In this document: piece by piece, positions 30,374 through 40,791 of the stretch
Layout of the letters: each line of letters opens with the position of its first letter
Numbering within the stretch: the stretch's first letter is position 1
Source: Microcaldota archaeon
GTDB lineage: Archaea > Micrarchaeota > Micrarchaeia > Anstonellales > Anstonellaceae
Direction: 5' to 3'
Assembly: GCA_026413965.1 (NCBI GenBank)
Contig: JAOAJY010000001.1
Location: 1 to 53,334 of the forward strand
Length of the DNA stretch: 53,334 nt
The notes under the pieces: model-generated
The model's input: only the letters and a program-made list of their open reading frames with translations
The model's database searches: none
Told to the model about the DNA's origin: nothing
Program-made: the position numbers and the translations under genes

Positions 30374-31555
30374 ATGCACATTTGCATTTACTTCCAGGTC
30401 CACCAGCCTCTTAGGCTCGCCAACTTCTCCATAACCAAGGATTATGATGAGGACATGGAAAGCTACTTTGACAGCCAGCTCAACCGCAGGATAATGGAGA
30501 AAGTCGCCCAGAAATGCTATCTTCCGGCAAACCGGCTGATGCTTGAGCTTTTGGAAAAAAACCCTGGCTTCAAGGTAAGCTATTCGCTCACAGGGGTTTT
30601 TATTGAGCAGTGCAAGATGTTTGCTCCCGAGGTTATGCAGACTTTCGCTGAGCTTGCCAAAACAGGAAGGGCCGAATTCCTTTCAGAGACCTATTACCAC
30701 TCGCTTTCCTGCCTTTTTGAAGACAAGGAAGAATTCATATCCCAAATTGAGCTTCATTCCAAAGCAATATCGGAATTTGCCTCTCCATCAAAGGTTTTCC
30801 GCAACACCGAAGCGATGTTCTCAAACGAAATAGCCTATTTGGCAGAAAGGCTTGGCTACAAAGGCATACTTGCGGAGGGGTTGGACCACATATTAGGCTG
30901 GCGCTCGCCAAATTACCTTTACACTGTGAGCGGATGCGAAAGCATAAAGGCTCTCCTGAGGCACTACCGGCTTTCGGACGATGTCGGCTACAGGTTCTCT
31001 GCGAAATGGTGGAGCGAGTATCCGCTCACAGCGGAAAAATACGCAAGATGGCTTTCGGAGCTGCAGGGGGACTGCGTCAATATCTTCATGGATTATGAGA
31101 CTTTTGGGGAGCACCACTGGGAAGACACCGGCATATTTGAATTTTTGCGCCACCTTCCGCAAGAGGTGCAGAAGCACAGGCACCTTGCATTCTCCACCCC
31201 ATCTGAGATTGTAGATAAAGCCCCAGCAAGAGGGGAGATAGATGTCCCGCACACCACCTCATGGGCAGACATGGAGCGCGACACATCGGCTTGGCTTGGA
31301 AACGACATGCAAAAAAGCAGCTTTGCCTTTCTTGAGTCGCTTGGGAAAAAAGTCAAGCAGACTGGAGACAAAGACATCATCAGGGTTTGGAGAATGCTCC
31401 AAAACTCGGACCACTTCTATTATATGTGCACAAAGTCCTTGTCTGACCAAGACGTGCACAACTACTTTTCGCCTTATGACTCCCCCTTTGACGCTTACAT
31501 AAACTACATGAACATACTGCAAGACTTTGCCAAAAAAGTGGAGCAGCGCCTTTAG
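30374..31555 (+). CDS. GH57 family alpha-amylase/glucanotransferase
   Basis: HICIYFQVHQPLRL; FRNTEAMFSNEIAYLAERLGYKGILAEG; MDYETFGEHHW. Confidence 0.92.
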   Translation: MHICIYFQVHQPLRLANFSITKDYDEDMESYFDSQLNRRIMEKVAQKCYLPANRLMLELLEKNPGFKVSYSLTGVFIEQCKMFAPEVMQTFAELAKTGRAEFLSETYYHSLSCLFEDKEEFISQIELHSKAISEFASPSKVFRNTEAMFSNEIAYLAERLGYKGILAEGLDHILGWRSPNYLYTVSGCESIKALLRHYRLSDDVGYRFSAKWWSEYPLTAEKYARWLSELQGDCVNIFMDYETFGEHHWEDTGIFEFLRHLPQEVQKHRHLAFSTPSEIVDKAPARGEIDVPHTTSWADMERDTSAWLGNDMQKSSFAFLESLGKKVKQTGDKDIIRVWRMLQNSDHFYYMCTKSLSDQDVHNYFSPYDSPFDAYINYMNILQDFAKKVEQRL

Positions 31556-32598
31556 CGCTTGTAAATGAAGGCCTTGTGCTCTCTGCTGTAGACAAACCTT
31601 TCGCTCCTCTCATGCGAGCCATAATAGATGGTTATTGAAAGAGCTCCGTCAGGAAGCACCGCAGACCCAACCACGCTTGAGAAATGCTGCGCTCTTTGGG
31701 AAGATATCTCAATGGATGCCTCAAACACAAAATGCCTGAAATTGTTGTTTCTGGCGGGGTCTGGGTCTTTGAGCGAGGGGGTCCTGCACTCAAAAGAATA
31801 TGCGGAAGGGGTGTGGAGAGCATCCTCCACTTTTTTTGGAGCCAAGCCTATGTTTTCTGCTGCGGCAGTCAGGCTATCAAGGAAGAAGATGAAGCTTACC
31901 CCCATTTCTTCAACCATGTCATTGAGCGTTTTGAGGAGCGGAAGCTGGAATTTGGATCCGTTAGCTGAAATCTTCATGACCATAGACTGCACTTTGAAAG
32001 ATTTGGATGCAAAATCATAATCCACCTCAACCACTGGGTAAACCAGCTTGGTTGAGGGGCTGAAAAGATGGCCTTCTGGGATATTTGTGGACAGTATGGA
32101 AAGCGAACCAACGCAAGCATTTGGCTTCCCATGCAGATATATCCCTGAATTATTTTCTTCTTTGAGGAGAACCAGCCTTGAATTGAACGCGGCCTTCCCG
32201 AAAGATTCTGCTATTTGCTCAGCTTTTTTTGGCAGCTTGTACAAGGACAGAAGAGACCCCAAGCTTGCAAAATCTGACTTCTCAACAAGGCTTGGAGGAG
32301 AGAGGCTTTCAACCTCCTTGATTGTGCTTTCCATAGTCTTGATAAGAGTGGGGAGAGAGTCTTCAGGGGCTTCCTTTGCCCTCTCCACAAGAAGGCCCAT
32401 AAAGACGTTGCACTCCTCAAGATAAGTGAGCCCTCGGGCAATCTGCCTTTTGGTCAAAGGGACTTCAAAACTTGCAACTCCGGCTTTGACCTCATTTTTG
32501 TGCTCCAAAAGCCTTTTTCTCATCATAGGCATGGTTATTTGCTTGAAATCCCTGTCAAGATGGGCAGCTTTTGAAACAAAGTGCATTCTGTCTGCCAT
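31552..32598 (-). CDS. Hypothetical protein
   Basis: 348-aa ORF with strong coding character; no family recognised. Confidence 0.7.
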   Translation of the reverse strand: MADRMHFVSKAAHLDRDFKQITMPMMRKRLLEHKNEVKAGVASFEVPLTKRQIARGLTYLEECNVFMGLLVERAKEAPEDSLPTLIKTMESTIKEVESLSPPSLVEKSDFASLGSLLSLYKLPKKAEQIAESFGKAAFNSRLVLLKEENNSGIYLHGKPNACVGSLSILSTNIPEGHLFSPSTKLVYPVVEVDYDFASKSFKVQSMVMKISANGSKFQLPLLKTLNDMVEEMGVSFIFFLDSLTAAAENIGLAPKKVEDALHTPSAYSFECRTPSLKDPDPARNNNFRHFVFEASIEISSQRAQHFSSVVGSAVLPDGALSITIYYGSHERSERFVYSREHKAFIYKR

Positions 32599-32712
32599 GC
32601 TAAATTAATCAAAACGAGATTTTTTAAATATATCTTTTACCATTTATTGCAACAAATTCAGCAATTATAATCCAAGTATAATAATTAAATTATCTAACAC
32701 CGATTTGCACTC

Positions 32713-35514
32713 ATGTCCGATTTTTCAGCTGGCGGGCTTGGGATGGGCAGGCAAAAGATACTTGCCAATATCCAGATGATAAGAAGCGATGAGAATATTG
32801 GCGGGGCGATTTTGGTTGCCTTAGGCACCCTTTTCATGCTCCTCTCCTTTCCTTTCTATCCAATATATATTGTGTTTCTGCTTGCAATTGCTACTGGAGT
32901 CATAGCGTACAAGCAGCCTCCTTTTGGGACAATAGCCAGCATGGCATTGGCGCTTCCTGCGGTGGCATACCAAGCGCCAGTCTTGGCATGGGTCTTCAGC
33001 ATGGCGCTTGCAATAACCTTGTTTGAGGCATTTGAGCATTGGAAAACCATATCTTTCTTGCAGGTGGCAATCCTGATGCCATTTGCCCCTGAGCCCATTT
33101 CCCTCCTTTCAGGGTTCATCTTCCTTGCGCTGGGCATAGCTGCCATGCACTTTGGAAGCCAGCATAGCTTTGCCATCTCCCTTCCTGCCATATTCATTGT
33201 GCTTTTGCTTTCCACCGTGTGGCTTCAGCCCACCTCCTCCTTCATAACCATATCCAACAGCTACCAAAGCCTTTATGGGCCTGCCATGGACCAGCTGCAG
33301 AACAATGGCAAGCCTGCTGTTGAGCTGGGGCTCTTAATCTCAGAGATGGGCATGGCTTTTGCCTCCATGTTCTCAATTGACAATTTGAGGTATGTCTCAC
33401 CTGCCATTGAAAAGATAGGCAGCAACACCATCACTTTGCTTGCAAAAGACTCCGCATTGCCCCAGCTTGCTGCTTGGGCAGCCGCGCTTTTCCTTTGCGC
33501 ATTTTTGCCTGCCAGGTTTGAGCACCGCTACAAGCAGGCGCTTTCCTCCCTTTCGCTTTTCATAGTCCCTGCCGCAAATGCGGTTACTGCGCCGGCATTC
33601 GGCAACAGCTTCTCTGAGCTGGCTTTCCTTTACTGCGGGCTGTCGGTGGGGGCAATTGCGGTCTTGGAGCACTATGGGTTCGCCTTATCGCAGGAAAAGA
33701 AGGTGATTAGGGCAAAAAAGCAGAAGGCTTTCGGCAAATTCGGGTTGCAGGACCTGGGAGATTCTGAGGGTGTGGATTCGCTTGATGATGTGGGGGGCTA
33801 TGAGGATGTCAAGCTTGAGCTTCGCGAGGCGATAGTTGCCCCCCTGAAGCAAAAGGAGCTGACTTACACTTATGGGATAAAGCCGCCAAACGGCATCCTG
33901 CTTTTCGGCCCTCCTGGAACAGGCAAAACCCTGCTGATGAAAGCCCTTGCCAAAGAGCTTTCGCTTGGGTTCTACTACGTCAAATGCTCGGATTTGCTTT
34001 CCGAATGGTATGGAGAGTCGGAGAAGAATGTGGCAGAGGTGTTCGCGATAGCCCGCAAAAACGCCCCTTGCGTGCTTTTCTTTGACGAAATTGACTCCAT
34101 AGGCAAAAGAAGGGACGCCTACACCTCAGATGATGTTGCCCCGCGCATAATGAGCGTGCTTTTGGAGGAGCTGGACGGATTCAAGGGCAAAAAGACAGTA
34201 ATAACAATTGGAGCAACCAACGTCCCAGACCAGCTGGACCCGGCGCTTATGAGGCCCGGAAGGTTTGACAAAGTCATCTACATGCACCTGCCGGATGCCA
34301 AAGCCCGAGAGGCGATATTCAAAGTGCACCTCTCCAAGCTTCCGCGCGAGGAGAACATAGACTACGGCAAGCTTGCGGCAATGACTGAGCGCTATTCTGG
34401 CGCAGACATAAAGAACATATGCACTGAGGCTTCCAGGCTTGCCGCGCGGGAGGCCCTCAAATCCGACGCAGTGGTTCCAATAACCATGAGCCACCTGGTC
34501 TCCACCATAAAGAAAATCAAGCCCTCAGTCTCCCTTGAGCAGCTTGAAACTTACGAGAAGTTCCGCATGGACTATGAGCGCAGGACCGAGGCTGTGGAGA
34601 AGGAGCCTGAGCCTGACAAGGTCCGCTGGGAAGACGTGGCTGGCTTGGACGAGGTGAGAAGAATCCTTTTGGAAGCCATAGAGATTCCCCTTCTTCATGA
34701 GGAATTGCTTAAGGAGATGGATGTCAAGCCTCCCAAAGGCTTGCTTTTGTTCGGGCCTCCAGGATGCGGAAAGACCATGATTGTCAAAGCCGCAGTCAAT
34801 GAGCTTAAAGCCAATTTCCTATCCATTTCAGGAGCAGAGCTTATGAAAGGCAAAGACAAGCACCCTGCGGCTTATGTCAAGGAGGTTTTCAACCGGGCGC
34901 GCGAGTCCGCCCCTGCCTTGGTCTTCATTGATGAGATTGAGGCTCTTGCCCCAAGCAGAAACGAGTACAGGGGAGGCATACTGACCGAGCTTTTGCAGGA
35001 AATAGACGGAGTGAAGGAGCTCAAGAATGTCATGATAATTGGCGCCACCAACAAGCCTTCTGCCTTGGACTCTGCAATCCTTCGCCCTGGCAGGTTTGAC
35101 AAGATAATATATATACCTCCGCCAGACCTTCCTGCAAGGGAGAGGCTGTTTGCCATAAGCCTTGCCAAGGCAATAAAAGGATATGCAAGAAAGCTTGCCG
35201 CCAAGCTCAAAGGCTACAGCCAGATGGATGAAAAGCAGAAGCGCAAGGCCGAGGACATGGTGGCAGATGAGGTGCTGAAAACTTTGGACTTCAGGAAGAT
35301 GGCTGAGCTTACCGAAGGATTTTCAGGCGCAGACATAGCTTCGGTATGCCAGGAGGTCAAAATGCAGCTTGTGCGGAACGAGCTTGCAGGGAAGATAACG
35401 CCATTCAACACTGAATTTGTGGTCAAAGCCATAAGCGGAAGAAGGCCCTCAATCACCCAGGCAGACTTGAACGAGTATGCGCAATTCAAGCGCGCCTATG
35501 GAGAAAGAAAATGA
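32713..35514 (+). CDS. Membrane-integral double AAA+ ATPase (Cdc48/VCP-like D1 and D2, polytopic N-terminal domain)
   Basis: N-terminal ~330 aa with multiple TMs; GPPGTGKT/VLFFDEIDS and GPPGCGKT/LVFIDEIEA; MRPGRFDK and LRPGRFDK. Confidence 0.92.
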   Translation: MSDFSAGGLGMGRQKILANIQMIRSDENIGGAILVALGTLFMLLSFPFYPIYIVFLLAIATGVIAYKQPPFGTIASMALALPAVAYQAPVLAWVFSMALAITLFEAFEHWKTISFLQVAILMPFAPEPISLLSGFIFLALGIAAMHFGSQHSFAISLPAIFIVLLLSTVWLQPTSSFITISNSYQSLYGPAMDQLQNNGKPAVELGLLISEMGMAFASMFSIDNLRYVSPAIEKIGSNTITLLAKDSALPQLAAWAAALFLCAFLPARFEHRYKQALSSLSLFIVPAANAVTAPAFGNSFSELAFLYCGLSVGAIAVLEHYGFALSQEKKVIRAKKQKAFGKFGLQDLGDSEGVDSLDDVGGYEDVKLELREAIVAPLKQKELTYTYGIKPPNGILLFGPPGTGKTLLMKALAKELSLGFYYVKCSDLLSEWYGESEKNVAEVFAIARKNAPCVLFFDEIDSIGKRRDAYTSDDVAPRIMSVLLEELDGFKGKKTVITIGATNVPDQLDPALMRPGRFDKVIYMHLPDAKAREAIFKVHLSKLPREENIDYGKLAAMTERYSGADIKNICTEASRLAAREALKSDAVVPITMSHLVSTIKKIKPSVSLEQLETYEKFRMDYERRTEAVEKEPEPDKVRWEDVAGLDEVRRILLEAIEIPLLHEELLKEMDVKPPKGLLLFGPPGCGKTMIVKAAVNELKANFLSISGAELMKGKDKHPAAYVKEVFNRARESAPALVFIDEIEALAPSRNEYRGGILTELLQEIDGVKELKNVMIIGATNKPSALDSAILRPGRFDKIIYIPPPDLPARERLFAISLAKAIKGYARKLAAKLKGYSQMDEKQKRKAEDMVADEVLKTLDFRKMAELTEGFSGADIASVCQEVKMQLVRNELAGKITPFNTEFVVKAISGRRPSITQADLNEYAQFKRAYGERK

Positions 35515-35627
35515 CAGCTTTAATCTCTTATAACCACAGGAATTCGTCATTTCTGTGTTGAATAATACGGATAATGACGATATTATATATTTTTTTTATA
35601 AAATATTTTTTAAAAAATTGGACAAAC

Positions 35628-35636
35628 TTTATAAAT
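35628..35636 (+). promoter_or_regulatory. TATA box of the S-layer gene
   Basis: tttataaat about 25-30 nt upstream of a CAGTCTC...GAGACTG hairpin (probable mRNA 5' end). Confidence 0.6.
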
Positions 35637-35656
35637 GTAGCTAAAGACATCAAAGC

Positions 35657-35799
35657 CAGTCTCCTATGAGAGAGACTGACCAAGCTCTCGAGGGGAAAGG
35701 TACGAAAAAAGGAATGAAAGGAAAGAATACAGGGCAAAAGATAAATGTCGTCGATAAGATTTGTACCTTGCCCTGAAAGACGACATTTGAGGTGAAAAA
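35657..35799 (+). promoter_or_regulatory. Structured 5' leader of S-layer mRNA
   Basis: Hairpin 35657-35663/35672-35678; aaggtac 35697-35703 with gtacctt 35763-35769; cagggcaa 35730-35737 with ttgccctg 35768-35775; aaatgtcgtc 35743-35752 with gacgacattt 35779-35788; SD gaggtg 35789-35794. Confidence 0.65.
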
Positions 35800-38553
35800 A
35801 TGAAAGGAATAAACGTGAGGAAAATCGCAGCCTTTGCCGGCGCAGCGGTCCTCGGTTTGTCCGCAGTTGCAGTTGCCGACGTGGTTTATGGCAACACGCA
35901 GCTGGTTGACCAGAACGGACAGCCGACCGTGAAGATTTATGTCGGCAGCAAGGCGGCAATCTCCGACGGTGTGGCAGCAGCCAACATCGCGGCAAAGATT
36001 GCGAACGAAGCCTACAAGAGCTCCACCCTCACCGCCACCATGAGCGGGACTCCAACCTGCACAGTGGGAAGCGGAGTGAGCGGAGCAGGAACCTGCTCTA
36101 TTGTGGAGAGCAGCAAGAAGGTGACCCTTTCTGTGACCGTCCCAGGAGTGGTTGCAGGAGCGCACACCTTCAAGACCCTGATAACCGACACGATTGACAG
36201 GGCTCTGGCTAACCGTATCAGCACCAAGGAGGAAGACAAATACAACTCAACTTTGAGCTCCCCTGACACATCAAGCGTCACTACGCCTCTTAGAGGAGTG
36301 GCAAATGACCCGATCTCCACCAACCTCTACAGGATTGGCGCCTCCCAATTCACTGGGTTTGCGGACACTCAGGTAAAAGACTACCAGGCAACAGGCTCTG
36401 GCTCAACTTACACAGTCCAGCAAAGCTTCTGGGTTGGCTCGTCAAATGATGCTGTGAAGTACGACTCCGACTCCTCAATTAGGGATGTTGCAGTCAATAC
36501 CTACACTGCGATGGCTTACAGCGTCAAGTTCGCAGGAAACGACTTTGGAGTTCCTGTGTGCACTGGAGACCTAAACAGCTCAATCTCTGATGACTGGACC
36601 TCCTGTGGAACTGAATCCAACGCAAGGACTGAAAAGCACCGCGTTGAGATACCTTTCATGGGAAGCAAGTGGATAATAAGCGAGCTCAAAGACCCGAACA
36701 TAGACCCGCACCCTGATGAGACATCTGTCAAGAAAGGAGGCCAGATCAAGCTTGCCAAGGAGGCAAAATACGGCATCATAAATGTCGGGCAGACTCTTGA
36801 TGCAGGAGACTTCAAGATAAAGCTGTCAGACATTTCAGTTGCCGTTGGACAAGAAAACAAGCACCCTGCAATCATTGATGTGCTTGACGCCAACGACGCT
36901 GTGGTTGGGCAGATCCAGGTTGACCCAGGAACCACCTACACTTTCACCCAAAGCGGAACCGGCAAAAGCGTGAAAATACACGTCTACAAGACTGCGCCTG
37001 GTTTCACCCTTAATGCAAAGTGGGCTGAGATGGCAATCTACTCAGATGAGATAACCCTCAAAGACGGCTCAAGATACAACCTTGTGCCATCCAATGATGT
37101 GGACAAGAACTTCAAGGTTTCTCTTCTGTGGAAGAACAGGGACAGGGCTTCTGGCTCATCCAACAAATCAGACTCGCTGAGAGAGATAGTTGTCTACGAC
37201 ATCGACACCTTCTCAGGAAACAAATACAAAGCAGGAGACACCTACAGCTTCCTGAAAAGCAAGCCAACCTTCAAGCTCACCTATGATGGGCTTGATTTGA
37301 CTGATGACGACTATGAGGTTTTGACCCTCAACGCAGTCTCGCAGAGCACCTACAGAGTTGCAACTGCTGAAGGAGACAACGCAGTCTGCCAGCCAAACTC
37401 TGCAGATGACCTCTCCTACATTGCCAAGCTTATCAGGATAAAGACTCCTGGTGGCAACTACCTTGGAGGAACCGGATTGCTTGGAAGCAACATGGTGGAC
37501 ACCGTGCTTTTTGATCCGGTTGGAGTAGCTGGACCCGCAAACTCCTCACCAAACGGAACACAAAACCTATCTCACTACAATACTCCCAATGCAAAGCCAA
37601 AGGTCTTCTTCCAGCTTCCTGGTAAAGACTGCTGGAACTGGAAGAATTTGACATTGGAGTCCGCACCTGCATCAGGCATCAGCTCTTTGGCAAATGCGGT
37701 CAAGTTTGAGAAGGCAGGAGAAAACAGCGCTGCATACGGAGCCATCTTCTTTACAAACAACACCGCAAATATGGGCTTTGGAAACGGCGCAGTTGTCTTG
37801 CAAGAGGATGCCGGAAAGAATGACACCAACTCCAACACCAAAGTCCTAACTGCATTCCCCTTCAACACCACTTCAAGCGGAACCGACCCGTTCAAGTTCA
37901 AGAGCTCAGACTCTGCAACCTCAAAAGTTGCTTACCTGGGCGTAAGAGACAGCGCCTTTGCTGAGAAAGAACTGAAATTTGTCACTGAGCGCGGCTCGCA
38001 GGTAACAAATGTGGGAAGCACTGACGCCAGCATGAAGGTTGCAAAGAGAGTGGGAATGGCTTCCTTCACCTTTGCAACTGCCGACACTGCATCCAACCCA
38101 AGCGGAGCTGTGGACTACACTCTCGGAGTGGGCGAAAGCAAGGTGTTCGGAGGAGTGACTGTGCTTGTCAAGGCAATTGACGCCACTGCAGGCTCTTGCT
38201 CTGTGCTTGGGCCTGGAGGAGCGCCAGCATGCACAGTGGATGCTGCAAGCCTCAAGCCAGTCATCAGCCCAGACAACACCGCAAGTGTTGTGGTGTCCCA
38301 GCCGTACGCGCTCACCTCCAAGCTGGTGTACACGGACGCTGAGGCAAAGGGCGCTGGCGCAGCAATCCTGGTCGGTGGGCCAATGGTCAACACCCTGACT
38401 GCCGATGCTCTCAAGGGCAGCGAGATCGACTTGAAGAAAGACGGTCCTGTTGTCAAGGAGATCTCAACCGGCAAGATTGTGGTGGCAGGATACACTGCTG
38501 AGGAGACCTTGGCTGCTGCAGACCAGTTCATTGCTGGGATAAAGAGGAAGTAA
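35800..38553 (+). CDS. S-layer protein
   Basis: 917 aa; signal peptide (VRKIAAFAGAAVLGLSAVAVADVVYGN); C-terminal AAILVGGPMVNTLTADAL... resembling archaeal S-layer proteins; long leader. Confidence 0.85.
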   Translation: MKGINVRKIAAFAGAAVLGLSAVAVADVVYGNTQLVDQNGQPTVKIYVGSKAAISDGVAAANIAAKIANEAYKSSTLTATMSGTPTCTVGSGVSGAGTCSIVESSKKVTLSVTVPGVVAGAHTFKTLITDTIDRALANRISTKEEDKYNSTLSSPDTSSVTTPLRGVANDPISTNLYRIGASQFTGFADTQVKDYQATGSGSTYTVQQSFWVGSSNDAVKYDSDSSIRDVAVNTYTAMAYSVKFAGNDFGVPVCTGDLNSSISDDWTSCGTESNARTEKHRVEIPFMGSKWIISELKDPNIDPHPDETSVKKGGQIKLAKEAKYGIINVGQTLDAGDFKIKLSDISVAVGQENKHPAIIDVLDANDAVVGQIQVDPGTTYTFTQSGTGKSVKIHVYKTAPGFTLNAKWAEMAIYSDEITLKDGSRYNLVPSNDVDKNFKVSLLWKNRDRASGSSNKSDSLREIVVYDIDTFSGNKYKAGDTYSFLKSKPTFKLTYDGLDLTDDDYEVLTLNAVSQSTYRVATAEGDNAVCQPNSADDLSYIAKLIRIKTPGGNYLGGTGLLGSNMVDTVLFDPVGVAGPANSSPNGTQNLSHYNTPNAKPKVFFQLPGKDCWNWKNLTLESAPASGISSLANAVKFEKAGENSAAYGAIFFTNNTANMGFGNGAVVLQEDAGKNDTNSNTKVLTAFPFNTTSSGTDPFKFKSSDSATSKVAYLGVRDSAFAEKELKFVTERGSQVTNVGSTDASMKVAKRVGMASFTFATADTASNPSGAVDYTLGVGESKVFGGVTVLVKAIDATAGSCSVLGPGGAPACTVDAASLKPVISPDNTASVVVSQPYALTSKLVYTDAEAKGAGAAILVGGPMVNTLTADALKGSEIDLKKDGPVVKEISTGKIVVAGYTAEETLAAADQFIAGIKRK

Positions 38554-38561
38554 GCGCCTTC

Positions 38562-38610
38562 GGGGGGCAAACGCCCCCTTTCCCTTCTTTTTTATTTTTC
38601 TTTCTTTTCC
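38562..38610 (+). terminator. Intrinsic-like terminator after the S-layer gene
   Basis: GGGGGC-AAAC-GCCCCC hairpin (38563-38578) followed by a T-rich tract. Confidence 0.6.
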
Positions 38611-38685
38611 AAAAACCCCTTAGGCTAAGGTATAAATAATTGAAGGAAGCAAAAAGAAGAAGGCGGCGGCCGGGGGTTTGTTCAG

Positions 38686-40782
38686 ATGAGGACTGTTGCG
38701 CTTATTTGCGTGATGCTTTCATTGTCTTTTGCTGCAGAATTTTCGCTTGAGCCTTACCTTTTCGCATCAGAAAAGAACGCAAGCATAAACTACACAGACT
38801 TTTCATACAACAACAGCACAGCGAAAATAGTCCGGATAAATGGAGAGGAAGCCTTGCTTTTGATTGACGGCAAGCTTGCCACAAGCACGCAGGATATTGC
38901 CGCAGCCATATCTTACTATTACCAGCAGAACTTTTACCCCTCAAAGCAAGACATGGAGGCGCTTTTGGGGTTTGCCGAGGCTTTCAACAAAAGCAGGAAT
39001 GCAAAAACCAAATTCGGCCCTGCTGAAAAGGTTTGCTATGAGCAGGGAACCCTTCTTTCCCACAAGCCGTGCAGCGACATGAAAAGCTGCACGATGACTG
39101 CCACGCTCATCTGCACCCTTTCCGGAGCAGACGGCTGCATAGTTGATGTTCTTGCAGGCCACATACTATCATACTCAAAATCCATAGAAAAGCTCAACAC
39201 TGCCTATGCCAAGTTCCAGTCTGCCCACTCAGGATTTTCTGCAGGGACGGTGGCAGATTCGCTTAATTCCATGGAATCTGCATTGGATGAGATGAAAAGC
39301 GCTGCTGATGAGGTCAAAAAAAGCAAGCTGATATTCCCTGAGACATACTCTTGCGCAGACTGCATAGGAATCTGCCCTGAGCCCAAATTCGACTACTCTG
39401 CCATAAGCTCAGGCAAGGCAAAGATAGCTGAGCTTAGGTCCAAGACCGCGCCTTTTTCCAGCCTCAACAAGGTATCTGCAAAAATAGCGCTTTCTACCCA
39501 GGAAAGGATAGCCTACAGGGAAGGCGAGGAGAAGGCGAAGATATATGAGCCGAAATACAGCGCAGCAAAGGGCAAATACGCCTCCCTCAAGGAGAAAGTG
39601 CTTGCCGCAAGGGCATTGGTGGCAGACTCCGGATTTGTTTCAGCAGCAGACTCCTTCCTTTCAAAAGAGGAGGAGCTTGAAAAGCGGGTGGCAAAAAGGC
39701 AGTTTGACGGCTTTGAGCCGCTTTTGTCTGCATACACTGATGAAGCAGCCAAGCTTTCAGGCATGATAAACAACTCCACTTCTGCATACCACTCTGCCCT
39801 TGAGGCGCAGGACAGCGCAGGGGACTTGCTGCTTCAGGCTTTGTGGAAAACCAATCCTCTTGATGGCAAGATGGCAGAAAAATACAACGGCCTTGCGGAG
39901 AAGAAAAACAAGATTGATGAAAAGCTCAAGCCCCCAATGACTTCTGAGAAATACGCTGAAATTGAGGCAGAATACGGCGCTTTTTCAAGCGAGGTGAGGG
40001 CTTACCTTGCAAGCTCCTCAAGCAGCCCGCTTTTGCCAATATTTGAGCTTGGGAACAGCTTTGGCAGAAGCTCGATTGACAGCACAGTCTCTCTTGCCTC
40101 AAGCATGGCTCCCATATCCTTCAAGACGCGCCAAAGCATGGCAGCCTACGTCCTTCCGGTTGCGCTGGGCGTGATTGACCTTTCAATCCTTGCGCTTGCG
40201 CTTTTGGCATTCGCAGGCATATTCCACCACTTCCACGGGATGTTCAAAAGCAAGCTGGCGATATCAGGCTGGGTGCTGGCTTTTGTGGCATTCGCATTTA
40301 TTCTCCTTGCCGGCTCAATAGGGTTTTACGGAATTGTCCTTTCAAGCGAAAAATATGCGTCTTTTTCCGATTTTTTCAATTCGCTCAAGCACTCCGACAA
40401 AGCAGCTGTGGTGGTCCATCAGACAGGAGTGGGCTCAGAAACTGCGAAAGCCATGGACAAATGCGCCTCTCAGATAGAATCCCAGCTTGCGATTTTGGGC
40501 AAGAAAACCATAAAGTACTACATAGACGGAAGCAGGTGCAGGTACCTTCTGCCCATGAACTCCACCAACTCCACAAACCTGACCTACAAGGAAGTCGCCG
40601 ATCAGACTGCTGAAAAGTGCCTGGACAGCTTGCCAGATGTCCCTGTATTTGACTTGAAGTACTCCGAGGCAAACCAGCCTCCCATATTCACCACTGTGGT
40701 GGCAAAGCAGGCAATAATAAAAGGCAACCAGAACTATTACAGCAAAAAGCCCATGTGCGACATAGCCAACATACTAAATTAA
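38686..40782 (+). CDS. Membrane protein with signal peptide, coiled-coil ectodomain and C-terminal TMs
   Basis: 698 aa; N-terminal signal; TMs at YVLPVALGVIDLSILALALLAFAGIF and ISGWVLAFVAFAFILLAGSIGFYGIV. Confidence 0.75.
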   Translation: MRTVALICVMLSLSFAAEFSLEPYLFASEKNASINYTDFSYNNSTAKIVRINGEEALLLIDGKLATSTQDIAAAISYYYQQNFYPSKQDMEALLGFAEAFNKSRNAKTKFGPAEKVCYEQGTLLSHKPCSDMKSCTMTATLICTLSGADGCIVDVLAGHILSYSKSIEKLNTAYAKFQSAHSGFSAGTVADSLNSMESALDEMKSAADEVKKSKLIFPETYSCADCIGICPEPKFDYSAISSGKAKIAELRSKTAPFSSLNKVSAKIALSTQERIAYREGEEKAKIYEPKYSAAKGKYASLKEKVLAARALVADSGFVSAADSFLSKEEELEKRVAKRQFDGFEPLLSAYTDEAAKLSGMINNSTSAYHSALEAQDSAGDLLLQALWKTNPLDGKMAEKYNGLAEKKNKIDEKLKPPMTSEKYAEIEAEYGAFSSEVRAYLASSSSSPLLPIFELGNSFGRSSIDSTVSLASSMAPISFKTRQSMAAYVLPVALGVIDLSILALALLAFAGIFHHFHGMFKSKLAISGWVLAFVAFAFILLAGSIGFYGIVLSSEKYASFSDFFNSLKHSDKAAVVVHQTGVGSETAKAMDKCASQIESQLAILGKKTIKYYIDGSRCRYLLPMNSTNSTNLTYKEVADQTAEKCLDSLPDVPVFDLKYSEANQPPIFTTVVAKQAIIKGNQNYYSKKPMCDIANILN

Positions 40783-40791
40783 GGTGCCAGC

